The notes under the pieces are model-generated. The model saw only the letters and a program-made list of their open reading frames with translations. It ran no database searches and was not told the origin of the DNA. A stretch of DNA of 64,000 nucleotides from positions 7,502,001 to 7,566,000 of the forward strand of contig NZ_CP109427.1 in the NCBI RefSeq assembly GCF_036250695.1, written 5' to 3'. This document shows positions 8,291-15,937 of this stretch, in pieces (the stretch's first letter is position 1; every line of letters starts with the position of its first letter). This DNA comes from Streptomyces sp. NBC_01497 (lineage in GTDB: Bacteria > Actinomycetota > Actinomycetes > Streptomycetales > Streptomycetaceae). The position numbers and the translations under genes are program-made.

Positions 8291-10063
8291 ATGCACCGAT
8301 ACCCCGCCCGGGGCTTTTGGCCCGCCGGAGCGAAGCGCGCAGCCGTGCCGCTCGCGGCCGCCGCCCTGCTCGCCGGAGCCATGGTGGGCCTCCGGGCCCC
8401 GGTGGCACACGCGGCCGGCAACGTCGTCAAGGTGACCGGCTCACAAGGCAACTGGCAGCTGACCGTCAACGGTTCCCCCTATCAGATCAAAGGCCTCACC
8501 TGGGGCCCCGCCGCCGCCGACGCGGCCAGGTACATGCCGGACGTCGCGTCGATGGGCGTCAACACCGTGCGGACCTGGGGTACCGATGCCACCAGCGCGC
8601 CCCTGCTCGACGCCGCCGCGGCAAACGGTGTCAAGGTCATCGCCGGGTTCTGGCTGCAGCCCGGCGGCGGGCCCGGCTCCGGTGGCTGCGTCAACTACCT
8701 CACGGACACGGCATACAAGAACGACATGCTCGCCGAGTTCCCGAAATGGGTCGACACCTACAAGGACAACCCCGGCGTACTGATGTGGAACGTCGGCAAC
8801 GAGTCCGTGCTGGGGTTGCAGAACTGCTACAGCGGTGACGAGCTGGAAAGGCAGCGCGACGCGTACACGACCTTCGTGAACGACGTCGCGAAGAAGATCC
8901 ACCAGGTCGACCCGGACCATCCCGTGACGTCGACCGACGCATGGACCGGGGCGTGGCCGTACTACAAGAAGAACGCCCCCGACCTCGACCTGTACGCCGT
9001 CAACTCCTACGACGACGTCTGCAACATCAAGAACACCTGGGAGCAGGGCGGTTACACCAAGCCCTACATCGTCACCGAGACCGGGCCCGCCGGTGAGTGG
9101 GAGGTCGCGGACGACGCGAACGGTGTGCCGGACGAGCCGACGGACCAGCAGAAGGCCGACGGATACACCAAGGCGTGGAACTGCGTCACCGCGCACAAGG
9201 GCGTCGCGCTCGGCGCCACGCTGTTCCACTACGGGACGGAGGACGACCTCGGCGGTGTGTGGTTCAACCTCCTGCCCGACGGGCTGAAGCGGCCGTCGTA
9301 CTACGCGGTGAAGAAGGCGTACGGCGGCGACACCTCGCACGAAAACACGCCTCCGCAGGTCACGGACATGACGGTCGGCGGCGCGACGCAGGGCGTCGAG
9401 ACCGGCGCCGACGTGAGCGTCAGCACCAGGACCACCGACCCGGACGGCGACCCCGTCACCTACCAGGTCCTCTTCAGCAGCAACTACATCGACCAGAACA
9501 AGGCGCTGGTACCCGCCGCCGCCACCGACCGGGGCCATGGCACCCTCACGGTGAAGGCGCCCGACAAGGTGGGTGTCTACAAGGTCTACGTGAAGGCCAC
9601 GGACGGACACGGCAACGTCGGCATCGGGACGAAGTCCCTCAAGGTCGTCGCGCCGAAGCCCGCCGGCACGAACCTCGCGCTGGGCAGGCCCGCGACCGCC
9701 TCGTCGTTCCAGACCGACCCGACGGGCGGCTGCCCGTGCACGGCGGCCGACGCGGTCGACGGCAACGCGGCCACCCGCTGGTCGAGCGACTGGAGCGACC
9801 CGCAGTGGCTCCAGGTCGACCTGGGGGCCTCGACCTCGTTCCACCATGTCCAGCTCTCGTGGGAGGCGGCCTACGCCAAGGCCTACGAGATCCAGACGTC
9901 GAAGGACGGGCTGAGCTGGACGACCGTGAAGTCCGTGACGGACGGGAACGGCGACATCGACGATTTCGATGTGAACGGCACCGGGCGGTACGTACGCGTG
10001 AACGGCACCGCGCGCGGTACCGGATACGGCTACTCGCTCTACGAGTTCGGCATCTACAGCTGA
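8291..10063 (+). CDS. secreted glycoside hydrolase (clan A TIM barrel) with C-terminal F5/8 (discoidin/CBM32) domain
   Basis: A 590-residue exported enzyme. Residues 1-42 are a signal peptide ending AHA-AG. Residues about 45-345 form a (beta/alpha)8 barrel with the clan GH-A landmarks: MWNVGNES with the likely acid/base Glu171, and IVTETGP with the likely nucleophile Glu263. An Ig-like linker domain follows (about 350-450). The last 140 residues (NLALGRPATASS, DGNAATRWSS, QWLQVDLGASTSFHHVQLSWE) are an F5/8 type C carbohydrate-binding domain. The barrel resembles GH2/GH5-like catalytic domains; the exact family and substrate are not clear. Start ATG 8291 follows AAGGAG. Regulation by the neighbouring LacI repressor is likely. 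Confidence 0.85.
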   Translation: MHRYPARGFWPAGAKRAAVPLAAAALLAGAMVGLRAPVAHAAGNVVKVTGSQGNWQLTVNGSPYQIKGLTWGPAAADAARYMPDVASMGVNTVRTWGTDATSAPLLDAAAANGVKVIAGFWLQPGGGPGSGGCVNYLTDTAYKNDMLAEFPKWVDTYKDNPGVLMWNVGNESVLGLQNCYSGDELERQRDAYTTFVNDVAKKIHQVDPDHPVTSTDAWTGAWPYYKKNAPDLDLYAVNSYDDVCNIKNTWEQGGYTKPYIVTETGPAGEWEVADDANGVPDEPTDQQKADGYTKAWNCVTAHKGVALGATLFHYGTEDDLGGVWFNLLPDGLKRPSYYAVKKAYGGDTSHENTPPQVTDMTVGGATQGVETGADVSVSTRTTDPDGDPVTYQVLFSSNYIDQNKALVPAAATDRGHGTLTVKAPDKVGVYKVYVKATDGHGNVGIGTKSLKVVAPKPAGTNLALGRPATASSFQTDPTGGCPCTAADAVDGNAATRWSSDWSDPQWLQVDLGASTSFHHVQLSWEAAYAKAYEIQTSKDGLSWTTVKSVTDGNGDIDDFDVNGTGRYVRVNGTARGTGYGYSLYEFGIYS

Positions 10064-10117
10064 CGGCTGAGCCGGCAGCGGTGTGAGTGCGACGTGCGCC
10101 GCGTGATGTGTCCCGCT

Positions 10118-10155
10118 CGGCGGCGTCCGGACCCGGCGGGCTCCGGACGCCGCCG
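10118..10155. terminator. bidirectional terminator between glycoside hydrolase and LacI genes
   Basis: CGGCGGCGTCCGGA and its exact reverse complement are separated by a 10-bp loop, giving a 14-bp perfect stem. It lies in the gap between two converging genes. Confidence 0.75.
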
Positions 10156-10250
10156 GGTCCTCGACCCGGCAGTCCCGCTCCGGGCGGTGCGTTCCCGTCC
10201 GGGTCTGCCGCAATGCTCCTGGACGTTCGGTGCGTCACGCGCCCGGGGGG

Positions 10251-11309
10251 TCAGGCCGACTCCCGTACGACCAGCTCCGGTGTGAAGATGACAGAGGTCA
10301 CGGCGCGGTCCGGGTGCTCGATGCGTTCCTGGAGCAGCCTGGCCATCTCCGCGGCCATGGCCTCGACCGGCTGGCGCACGGTGGTGAGCGGTGGATCGCA
10401 GGCGGCGGCCACGGAGCTGTCGTCGAAACCCACCACGGCCACATCGTCCGGCACCCGCCTGCCGTGGTCCCGCAGGGCCTGGCAGGCGCCTTGCGCCATC
10501 AGGTCGTTGGCGGCGAACACCCCGTCCAGGTCCGGGCACCGCGCAAGCAGCAGGGCCATCGCCCGGGCGCCGCCGCGGAAGGTGAAGTCGGCCTCGGCCA
10601 CGTCCGGATAGGGCAAGCCGTGCCGGGCCATCGCGTCCCGGAACCCGGCCAGCCGGTCGTGGCCCGACGCGACGTCCTGCGGTCCCGCGATCGTCACGGG
10701 ACGGCGGCAGCCCCGGGCCAGCAGGTGCCCGGCCGCGAGCCGCGCGCCGTCCTGGTGGGCGAGGTCCACGTAACTGATGGGGACGGCGCCGGCCGGGCGG
10801 GCGAACAGCACGGCGGGCAGCCCCGCCTCGGTCATCATGGCGGGCAGCGGGTCCTCGGCGTGGGTGGAGACGATCAGCGCCCCGTCGGCGCTGCCCTGGC
10901 GCAGAAAACCGACCGCCTGGGCGCGGGCGTCGGGAGTCTCGGCGAACATCAGCACCGGATGCATGGAGCGGGGCCTGAGGTAGGCGATGACGCCGCTCAC
11001 CACGCGTCCGAAGAAAGGGTCGGCGAACACCCGGGAGGCGAAGGCGTTCTGCTCGGTCTCCGAGTCGTCGCCCGCCCCGGAGACGACGAGGGCGATGATC
11101 TCGGCCCTGCGCGTCACGAGGGACCGGGCGGCCCGGTTCGGCGCGTAGCCCGTGGCGGCGACGGCCTGCCGCACGGTCTGCTGGATCGCGGGATCGACGT
11201 TGCGCACCCCGTTGACGACCCGCGAGACGGTCGCGCGGGAGACGCCCGCCGCGCGTGCCACATCCTCCAGTGTGGGGCCGCCGGACGAGGCACTCGACTC
11301 TTGGTTCAT
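10251..11309 (-). CDS. LacI family transcriptional repressor
   Basis: A 352-residue protein from ATG 11309. The helix-turn-helix TLEDVARAAGVSRATVSRVVNG lies at about residues 13-34, followed by the hinge helix AARSLVTRR. A periplasmic-binding-protein-like sugar domain covers residues 65-350 (VFAANDLMAQGACQALRDHG, VPDDVAVVGFDDS, PPLTTVRQP). Longer in-frame versions run into GC-rich noncoding sequence. A perfect 14-bp palindrome 19 bp upstream suggests autorepression, and the same operator lies before the DUF1996 and glycoside hydrolase genes. The inducer is probably a mono- or oligosaccharide released by the hydrolase. Confidence 0.92.
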   Translation of the reverse strand: MNQESSASSGGPTLEDVARAAGVSRATVSRVVNGVRNVDPAIQQTVRQAVAATGYAPNRAARSLVTRRAEIIALVVSGAGDDSETEQNAFASRVFADPFFGRVVSGVIAYLRPRSMHPVLMFAETPDARAQAVGFLRQGSADGALIVSTHAEDPLPAMMTEAGLPAVLFARPAGAVPISYVDLAHQDGARLAAGHLLARGCRRPVTIAGPQDVASGHDRLAGFRDAMARHGLPYPDVAEADFTFRGGARAMALLLARCPDLDGVFAANDLMAQGACQALRDHGRRVPDDVAVVGFDDSSVAAACDPPLTTVRQPVEAMAAEMARLLQERIEHPDRAVTSVIFTPELVVRESA

Positions 11310-11327
11310 GACCGGAAACTCTACAGG

Positions 11328-11341
11328 GGAGAGCGCTCTCC
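11328..11341. promoter_or_regulatory. LacI autoregulatory operator
   Basis: GGAGAGCGCTCTCC is a perfect 14-bp palindrome and identical to the core of the operator at 6719-6734. It lies just upstream of the LacI start codon, where binding would block its own transcription. Confidence 0.75.
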
Positions 11342-11460
11342 ATCGGCCGCGACGGTTCCTGAACGGCCTTCGCCGGCCGCGTTCCCCAGCTGGCGCCGGG
11401 AGGGACGGAGGCCGTGGGCCGCACGGCGGTACGGGTGGTGCGGTGTCCGGTTCCCTCGCC

Positions 11461-11496
11461 GGTCGGCCCGGTCGGCCCGGTCGGCCCGGTCGGCTC
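11461..11496 (+). repeat. 9-bp tandem repeat
   Basis: Four head-to-tail GGTCGGCCC-type units, the last altered, lie in the gap between the LacI and CGNR genes. I see no gene or dyad function in them. Confidence 0.7.
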
Positions 11497-11528
11497 GGCA
11501 CCGGGGCAGTCGGGTCCTGCGGACGGGG

Positions 11529-12206
11529 TCAGGCGCCGCCGCCCCGGCCGTGATGGCGTCGGTAGTGACGGCCGACCCGGGCCCGGTTCCCGCAGCCGGC
11601 GGAGCACCACTGCCGGCGGGGGTGGTCGCGCACGAAGTACCGTACGCAGCCCGGCGCGTAGCAGGCCCGTAGCTGCTCCCTGTCCGGGCCCGCGAAGAGC
11701 AGGACCGCCTCCTCCGCGATCTCGGCGAGCGCTCGCGTCATCACGTCGCCTGCGGCGAGCCGGTGCCGGTGCGGTTCCCCGTCGGCGGCCCAGGCGAGAC
11801 GGGACCACGCGGAGGCGCCCGCGCAGGCCTCGTTGAGGACGCGGACGGCTGTCGCGAGGTCCGTCCCACCGGGCGTGCGGCCCGGCCGGGTGTCGGCCGT
11901 CGCCTCCGCCGCCAGGCGGCGCAGTGCGTCACGCAGCCGGGTGAACGACTCCGTCCCCGTGGTGGCCGGGGGCCGGCCGTCGGGAGGCGTGGCCGGGTGC
12001 AGCGAGAGGCGGGGGGCCACGGCGAGAAGCCAGGCGTCCGCTCCAGCGGAGCCGTCGTCGCGGGGGGCGAGGGCGTCGTGCACGCCCTCGCGGTCGGCCC
12101 AGACAGTGTTCATCAGCTCGACGGGCAGCGGCTCGCCGAGCAGCAGGGACGCCACGGGCGTGGCCGTCGCGGCGGGGTGGTCGCTCTCGCGGTCGGCGCT
12201 CTCCAT
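11529..12206 (-). CDS. CGNR zinc-finger (ABATE domain) regulator
   Basis: A 225-residue protein. Its N-terminal two thirds match the ABATE domain (GEPLPVELMNTVWADREGVHDAL, then TRLRDALRRLAAEA). The C-terminus is the CGNR zinc finger: CYAPGCVRYFV, then RRQWCSAGCGNRARVGRHYRRH, with four Cys ligands. These proteins are thought to be stress-linked transcription regulators. The gene is divergent from a PPOX-like gene, with an inverted-repeat cluster between them, which suggests it controls both. Confidence 0.88.
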   Translation of the reverse strand: MESADRESDHPAATATPVASLLLGEPLPVELMNTVWADREGVHDALAPRDDGSAGADAWLLAVAPRLSLHPATPPDGRPPATTGTESFTRLRDALRRLAAEATADTRPGRTPGGTDLATAVRVLNEACAGASAWSRLAWAADGEPHRHRLAAGDVMTRALAEIAEEAVLLFAGPDREQLRACYAPGCVRYFVRDHPRRQWCSAGCGNRARVGRHYRRHHGRGGGA

Positions 12207-12231
12207 GGCAAGGACTCTAAAGCGTGTTTCT

Positions 12232-12257
12232 AATGGTTACAACCATCGACAACCATT
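12232..12257. promoter_or_regulatory. triple AACCAT operator in the CGNR/PPOX divergent region
   Basis: AATGGTT at 12232-12238 faces AACCAT at 12241-12246, separated by two bases, and a further AACCATT follows at 12251-12257. This A/T-rich cluster stands out in the GC-rich surroundings and lies midway between two divergent genes. A TTGACA box at 12257-12262 could be the -35 of the PPOX gene. Confidence 0.6.
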
Positions 12258-12341
12258 TGACACAGCGCATGAGGCGTGGTTTTCTGGCGCCGGTGGAGTG
12301 GGGGGAAACCCGTTCCGCGGACCGCGTGAGGAGTGAGGGCC

Positions 12342-13286
12342 ATGACCCCCGTGAGTGGATTCCACGAAGGCGAGCTGGCTGTCCAGCGCAGGGCCGGGGT
12401 CCGAAGCGAGGCCCAGCGGCTGTCCCCCATGCTGGAACGGCCGTTCCTGGGGGGAGGGGCGGGACGTTTCCTCGCCGACCGGGACCTGGCCGTCCTGAGC
12501 GCCCGCGACGGGGACGGGACGCTGTGGGTGTCGCCCCTGGTCGGGGCCCCGGGCTTCCTCGACGCGTACGGCACGGCACTGCGCGTGGGCGTGCTGCCGC
12601 GGCCGCGGGACCCGCTGGAGGTGCCACTCGCGGGCGGAGCGGCCGGGCTGATCGCCATCGACTTCGCGACGCGCCGGCGGATGCGGGTCAACGGCACCAT
12701 CGAGGCGAGCGGTCCGTACGGCTTCGCCCTGGCCGTCGACCAGGCGTACGGGAACTGCCCCCAGTACATCCAGCAGCGCAGGGTCGAGCACGGGCACGAG
12801 GACGCCGGAGGCGCGGATGCCGTGCCGGAGGCGGGCGTCGTCCGCGGACCGGGTGCCCGCGAGGACCGCCTCACCGAAGAGCAAGCGGCGCTGATCGGGC
12901 GCGCGGACACGTTCTTCCTGGGTACCGCCCATCCCGAGCGCGGCAGTGACGCCTCGCACCGGGGCGGCCCCGCGGGCTTCGTCCGGGTCGACGACGACGG
13001 CGGCCTGTGGTGGCCGGACTATCCCGGCAACAACATGTTCAACAGCCTCGGCAACCTGGCCGTCGACCCCACCGCGGCCATGCTGTTCGTCGATTTCGCG
13101 ACCGGCGACACCGTCCAGCTCACCGGTACGGCGGCCGTCGACTGGACGCGGAGCGGCGTGCCCGGGGACGACGGCGGCACTGGCAGACGGGTCCGGTTCA
13201 TGCCCCGCGCGACGCTGTCGGGGCGAGTCGACCTGTGGGCGGCCGAGGTGGCCCCGTACCGTCTCAATCCGCCGCTCACCGCCTGA
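12342..13286 (+). CDS. pyridoxamine 5'-phosphate oxidase-like flavin-binding protein
   Basis: A 314-residue protein with two split-barrel flavin-binding halves: residues 30-130 (MLERPFLGGGAGRFLADRDL, VSPLVGAPGFLDAYG, IDFATRRRMRVNGT) and 185-310 (TFFLGTAHPERGSDASHRGG, GLWWPDYPGNNMFNSLGNL). The family binds FMN or a related cofactor and reduces or oxidises small molecules; the substrate is unknown. AGGAG at 12328-12332 favours ATG 12342; GTG 12333 is in frame. The divergent CGNR gene probably regulates it. Confidence 0.85.
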   Translation: MTPVSGFHEGELAVQRRAGVRSEAQRLSPMLERPFLGGGAGRFLADRDLAVLSARDGDGTLWVSPLVGAPGFLDAYGTALRVGVLPRPRDPLEVPLAGGAAGLIAIDFATRRRMRVNGTIEASGPYGFALAVDQAYGNCPQYIQQRRVEHGHEDAGGADAVPEAGVVRGPGAREDRLTEEQAALIGRADTFFLGTAHPERGSDASHRGGPAGFVRVDDDGGLWWPDYPGNNMFNSLGNLAVDPTAAMLFVDFATGDTVQLTGTAAVDWTRSGVPGDDGGTGRRVRFMPRATLSGRVDLWAAEVAPYRLNPPLTA

Positions 13287-13431
13287 CCGGCGCCAGTTGC
13301 GGCCCGGCATCGCTGGACGAGCATCACCGGCCGGGCGCCGTCCGGGTGGCGTGAGCGGGGCGACGACGGCGGCCGGCCGGCCGGACGGACGGGACATCCC
13401 CAGCGGGAAGTCGGAAGGGAGACCGGAAACG

Positions 13432-14199
13432 ATGGGCGAACACCCCCCGGCCGGCCGCCGTTCTGGCGGGAGTACCTCCGGCGTGGTGCCCGAAGGCGCC
13501 GCGGCCGGGTCCACGGAGGCCGGCGCCTCCCGGGCCGCCGCTGAACTCCGTGAGCGGGCCTACGGGGAACTCGCCGGGCGGGACGCCGTGTTGCGGCGGC
13601 TCGTCGAGACGCGCGGCCGGCCCGACCCGTTCGTCTGGGAGGACGGCGGGCGCACCGGCGACGACCCGTTCGCGGCCCTCCTGCTGCACATCGCGGGCCA
13701 GCAGATCTCCACGCGCGTCGCGTTCGTGCTGTTCGACCGCATCCGGGACGCCGTGGGCCGCATGCCCGACCCGGCCGGGATCATCGGGCTCGGCCCGGAG
13801 CGCCTGCGTGCCTGCGGCCTGTCACGCGCCAAGGCGTCGTACATGCTCGGACTCGCCGGCCTGCAGGAGGACGGCGGGATCGACGTGTACGGCCTGGGGG
13901 CGCTGGACGACGAGGCCGCCCTCGCGTCCCTCACGGCGGTGAAAGGGCTCGGGGTATGGACCTCGGAGATGTTCCTCCTCCACCAGTTGCGACGGAAGGA
14001 CGTACTGCCCTCGGGGGACGTCGGTATCCGGCGGGCGATCGAGCGCGCCTGGGAGCTCCCCGGCATCCCCACGGTGCGGGAGACCGAGCGGCGCGGGCGG
14101 TCCTGGGCGCCGTACCGCTCCTTCGCGACGGCGCTGCTGTGGGCGTCCCTGCGCCCGGCCGCCGGGGCGGGCGCGGGGGGCACGGGAGCCCGCGCCTGA
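13432..14199 (+). CDS. DNA-3-methyladenine glycosylase-like protein (HhH-GPD)
   Basis: A 255-residue protein of the AlkA-type helix-hairpin-helix glycosylase superfamily. The HhH motif is LTAVKGLGVWTSEMFLLH, followed by the catalytic-Asp region VLPSGDVGIRRAI. It removes alkylated bases in the first step of base excision repair. The N-terminal 45 residues are low-complexity. ATG 13432 follows GGAAGGGAG; upstream the frame overlaps the PPOX gene and is not coding. It is followed by a strong terminator. Confidence 0.85.
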   Translation: MGEHPPAGRRSGGSTSGVVPEGAAAGSTEAGASRAAAELRERAYGELAGRDAVLRRLVETRGRPDPFVWEDGGRTGDDPFAALLLHIAGQQISTRVAFVLFDRIRDAVGRMPDPAGIIGLGPERLRACGLSRAKASYMLGLAGLQEDGGIDVYGLGALDDEAALASLTAVKGLGVWTSEMFLLHQLRRKDVLPSGDVGIRRAIERAWELPGIPTVRETERRGRSWAPYRSFATALLWASLRPAAGAGAGGTGARA

Positions 14200-14217
14200 C
14201 CGGGCCCGTCGATCGGG

Positions 14218-14252
14218 CCCGCACGGCGGTGCCGTGCTCACCGCCGTGCGGG
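14218..14252 (+). terminator. terminator after the DNA glycosylase gene
   Basis: CCCGCACGGCGGTG and its exact reverse complement flank a 7-bp loop, a 14-bp perfect stem 19 bp after the stop codon. Confidence 0.75.
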
Positions 14253-14351
14253 CGCCCCACGGACAGCGTGCTTGACCGACGGTTGTGCCCGGCATTGAAT
14301 GGATCACGGGAAAAGCTCTGTCGGCCCATGAGTTCGAGGAGGCGCCACCGT

Positions 14352-14645
14352 ATGGCCGAGCTGCAGGTCATCGCCCGGTACACCGTCACCGAAGGCAAGG
14401 AGGCGGACGTCCTCGCGCTGCTCGGCGAGCTCGCCTCCGCCAGCCGGTCGGAACCGGGGAACCGGGCGTTCGAGGTCTGCCGGCGGGTGGACGAGCCGCG
14501 CGGTGTGGTCCTGCTGGAGCGGTACGCGTCGCGGGCGGCGTTCGCCGCGCACCGGGAGACGCCGCACTTCAAGGACCTCGTGCTCGGGCGCATCGTCCCA
14601 CTGCTCGACAGCCGGGTCGTGGAGCAGTACGACGTTGCCGAGTAG
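14352..14645 (+). CDS. antibiotic biosynthesis monooxygenase-like protein (YgiN type)
   Basis: A 97-residue ferredoxin-like ABM-domain protein: LQVIARYTVTEGKEADVLALL, then SRSEPGNRAFEVCRR, VVLLERYASRAAFAAHRETPHFKDL. Members are cofactor-free quinol monooxygenases or scavengers of reactive quinones. AGGAGG at 14337-14342 is ideally spaced from ATG 14352. The gene stands alone after a terminator; its substrate cannot be told from context. Confidence 0.85.
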   Translation: MAELQVIARYTVTEGKEADVLALLGELASASRSEPGNRAFEVCRRVDEPRGVVLLERYASRAAFAAHRETPHFKDLVLGRIVPLLDSRVVEQYDVAE

Positions 14646-14723
14646 TCCCGTCGTCCCGCGCAAGGGGGAGACCGGTGCACGTTGGGGTGCACGGGATCTC
14701 ACGCGCCTCTCTCCTCACGCGGG

Positions 14724-14738
14724 TGTACGACACGTACA
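14724..14738. promoter_or_regulatory. 15-bp dyad upstream of the PEP-mutase-like gene
   Basis: TGTACG-ACA-CGTACA is a perfect inverted repeat of 6-bp arms, 46 bp before the ATG at 14784. It looks like an operator for a dimeric repressor; no adjacent regulator gene is obvious. Confidence 0.5.
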
Positions 14739-14783
14739 AGGACGCACGAGAGACATGAGGCGCATGTGAAAGGTGCCGGGGCC

Positions 14784-15560
14784 ATGACCTTCCTGGAACT
14801 GCACCACCGAGACGGCCCGCCGCTCCTCCTTCCCAACGCGTGGGACGTCCCGTCCGCGCTCGCGTTCGCCGAGGCCGGTTTCCCGGCCGTCGGCACGACC
14901 AGCTTCGGCGTGGCCGCGTCAGCGGGGACCCCGGACGGCGCACGGACTTCGAAGGACGCGACGCTCGCGCTGGTACGGCAGCTGGCGCCGCTTCCCGTCC
15001 ACGTGTCCGCGGACATCGAGGACGGATACGACGACACACCCGAGCGGGTCGCCGCGTACGTCGCCTCGCTGGGCGCCGACGGCATCAACATCGAGGACAG
15101 CTCGGCCGAGCGGCTCATCGATCCCCGGCGGCACGCCGCGAAGATCGCGGCGATCAAACAGCGCACCCCCGACGTCTTCGTCAACGCCCGTGTCGACACG
15201 TACTGGTTGCGGCAGGACGCCCGTCGTGCCGCGTCGCTCGAACGGGCGAGGGTGTACGTGGAAGCGGGCGCCGACGGTGTCTTCGTCCCCGGCGCGTCGG
15301 ATCCGGCGGATCTCCGGGCGTTCGCGGACGCCCTTCCCGTACCCCTCAACGTCCTCGTGGTGCCCGGCGTGTCCCTCGCCGAGCTGGGAGAACTCGGGGT
15401 GCGGCGCGTCAGCACCGGCTCGTTGCCGTATCGCAGGGCCGTCGACGCCGCCGTCGAGGTGGCCGCGTGCGTGCGCGACGGCCGGCCTGTACCGACCGCG
15501 ACGCCGTACCCCGTGATGCAGGAGCGCCTCGTCCGGTACCGGGACTCGCGCGGGAAGTGA
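14784..15560 (+). CDS. isocitrate lyase/phosphoenolpyruvate mutase family protein
   Basis: A 258-residue alpha/beta barrel enzyme. Family landmarks are LLLPNAWDVPSALAFAEAGF, GTTSFGVAAS, the metal-site loop SADIEDGYDD, GINIEDS and VFVNARVDTY. It lacks the KKCGH loop of true isocitrate lyases, so it belongs to the broad PEP mutase/oxaloacetate hydrolase group that makes or breaks C-C or C-P bonds next to a carboxylate. The substrate is not predictable. ATG 14784 with AAGG upstream is preferred; GTG 14766 with GAGG is possible. Confidence 0.85.
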   Translation: MTFLELHHRDGPPLLLPNAWDVPSALAFAEAGFPAVGTTSFGVAASAGTPDGARTSKDATLALVRQLAPLPVHVSADIEDGYDDTPERVAAYVASLGADGINIEDSSAERLIDPRRHAAKIAAIKQRTPDVFVNARVDTYWLRQDARRAASLERARVYVEAGADGVFVPGASDPADLRAFADALPVPLNVLVVPGVSLAELGELGVRRVSTGSLPYRRAVDAAVEVAACVRDGRPVPTATPYPVMQERLVRYRDSRGK

Positions 15561-15937
15561 CCGCCGGGGTGGGCACGCCGCACGGCGTGGGAACGCGCCG
15601 GACAGGGAGGAGAGGACGAGCGGGGCGCGGACGGCGGCGGCCACGGGGGCCCACGCCGCACGAGACGGCATACGCCGTGTGCCCGGTGCGCATGGGGCCG
15701 ATTGCGCGCTGTGCACGGGCGTGGTGCACGGGCGTGGTGGGCGTGGCATTCGGTGTGTGTGGCCCCGGTGGGTACGGCACTCGGTGCGTGCGCACGGCAT
15801 CCACGGGACGTCCGCGCTGTGCCGGGCGTCCGACGCCGTTAGTGTCGAAGCAGGGTCGACATCGGTGCGGGGGCCGAAGCGGAACACGAGGAACGTCCCG
15901 ATCGAGAAAGACACATCGCCGAGCATGAGGTGACGCC
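15561..15937. other. intergenic region without recognised gene
   Basis: GC-rich stretch with a 13-bp direct repeat (GTGCACGGGCGTG, around 15713-15738). The last 100 bp are less GC-rich and should carry the promoter of the MOSC fusion gene. GAGGTGA at 15928-15934 is that gene's ribosome site. Confidence 0.5.
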
